Shown in pieces: positions 6,800 to 7,091 of a DNA stretch of 7,091 bases (position 1 is the first letter of the stretch; the number at the start of each line of letters is the position of its first letter). The notes beneath the pieces are model-generated. The model had not been told where the DNA came from and ran no database searches. It saw only the letters and a list, made by a program, of their open reading frames with translations. The stretch comes from Desulfobacteraceae bacterium (GTDB taxonomy: Bacteria > Desulfobacterota > DSM-4660 > Desulfatiglandales > B25-G16). Position numbers and translations under genes: made by a program. Location: assembly GCA_030615565.1 (NCBI GenBank), contig JAUWZC010000113.1, positions 1-7,091 on the forward strand. Direction: 5' to 3'.

Positions 6800-6853
6800 A
6801 AAAGGGGGAGATGGCAAGTTTGCCTGGGCAAGCCGATCCGCTCCACCCAGCGG
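6800..6853 (-). terminator. Possible terminator region behind the slipin gene, with tandem TTGCC/GGCAA units
   Basis: On the minus strand, 10 bases past the slipin stop, CCGCT/AGCGG (6853-6849 with 6842-6838) forms a five-pair hairpin with a six-base loop. It is followed by three five-base units in alternating orientation, TTGCC at 6831-6827, GGCAA at 6824-6820 and TTGCC at 6817-6813, spaced exactly seven bases apart, and then a CCCCCTTTTT run near 6800-6809. The T run is not directly joined to a strong stem, so the terminator role is tentative. The alternating units may instead be a protein-binding site. Confidence 0.4.
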
Positions 6854-6863
6854 TTACTTTGAT

Positions 6864-7091
6864 TTATTCTTTCTTAAAAAATGGTTTAAACAGATCGATT
6901 GGAATTGGAAATAGTGTAGTTGAATTGCCCTCAGCCGCGACCTCCCTCAGGGTTTGAAGATATCTTAACTGCAGGGCATATGGATAATCTTCTATTTTTT
7001 TGGCTGCCTCTGCCAGCTTGTCAGCTGCCTGAAACTCACCTAGTGCATTAATAACCTTTGCCCTTCTCTCTCTTTCAGCCTCTGCCTGCTT
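6864..7091 (-). CDS. Slipin (stomatin/SPFH-family membrane protein), C-terminal part only
   Basis: Only the last 75 codons are present; the gene enters from the right edge in frame at 7091 and stops with TAA at 6866-6864. The visible part opens with the charged coiled-coil end of the SPFH domain (KQAEAERERRAKVINALGEF). The family's typical tail follows (LQLRYLQTLREVAAEGNS, then TLFPIPIDLF and a basic end). Slipins are membrane-anchored scaffold proteins forming large ring or cage assemblies; the N-terminal membrane segment lies outside the window. In bacteria they are usually paired with an NfeD protein, which would lie further right, so I cannot check it. No start can be assigned. Confidence 0.88.
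   Translation of the reverse strand, partial: KQAEAERERRAKVINALGEFQAADKLAEAAKKIEDYPYALQLRYLQTLREVAAEGNSTTLFPIPIDLFKPFFKKE

Noticed and set aside
1..7091. CRISPR array, insertion sequence, phage or defence genes
   Set aside because: I looked for regularly spaced identical repeats, terminal inverted repeats, and transposase, integrase or defence-type proteins and saw none; all coding regions are housekeeping or anaerobic metabolism types.

Overview
The window looks like a chromosomal segment of an anaerobic, moderately AT-rich bacterium. A Desulfobacterota (Deltaproteobacteria)-like or similar strict anaerobe is my best guess. The reasons are a very large oxygen-sensitive-type 2-hydroxyacyl-CoA dehydratase activase family protein, a short RNase G without a degradosome tail, a divergent IF-1, and arginine codons dominated by AGA/AGG. 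The taxon is inference from gene style, not from a marker gene.

Left part (1-101): a short leader with imperfect GGCT-led repeats and little recognisable promoter or ribosome-binding signal. Then comes one plus-strand transcription unit, 102-6176. It holds a 1026-aa protein with two fused activase ATPase domains plus DUF2229/HgdB-like parts, a 450-aa protein resembling the remaining C-terminal part of the same large family, ribonuclease G (rng), and a tRNA-Arg(UCU) with encoded CCA. A strong intrinsic terminator closes the unit. The three proteins lie in the same reading frame for almost 6 kb, separated only by a TGA plus one codon and by a TAA directly abutting the next ATG, so they are almost certainly translationally coupled.

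Right part (minus strand, 6270-7091): the C-terminal 75 residues of a slipin (stomatin-like SPFH membrane protein) run in from the right edge. An intergenic stretch follows, with tandem TTGCC/GGCAA inverted units and a good sigma70-type promoter. Then comes a monocistronic infA (IF-1) starting with TTG, with a weaker terminator facing the tRNA terminator. The two transcription units converge between 6177 and 6279.

Functionally, the large pair probably forms an iron-sulfur ATP-driven electron-transfer system related to (R)-2-hydroxyacyl-CoA dehydratase/benzoyl-CoA reductase activators; its substrate cannot be read from the sequence. RNase G, tRNA-Arg and IF-1 are RNA and translation housekeeping. 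I see no CRISPR array, transposon, phage or defence system. The most unusual points are the single in-frame stop splitting the activase family protein, the tRNA placed 10 nt behind rng, and an unexplained 60-codon open frame without a start codon behind infA.
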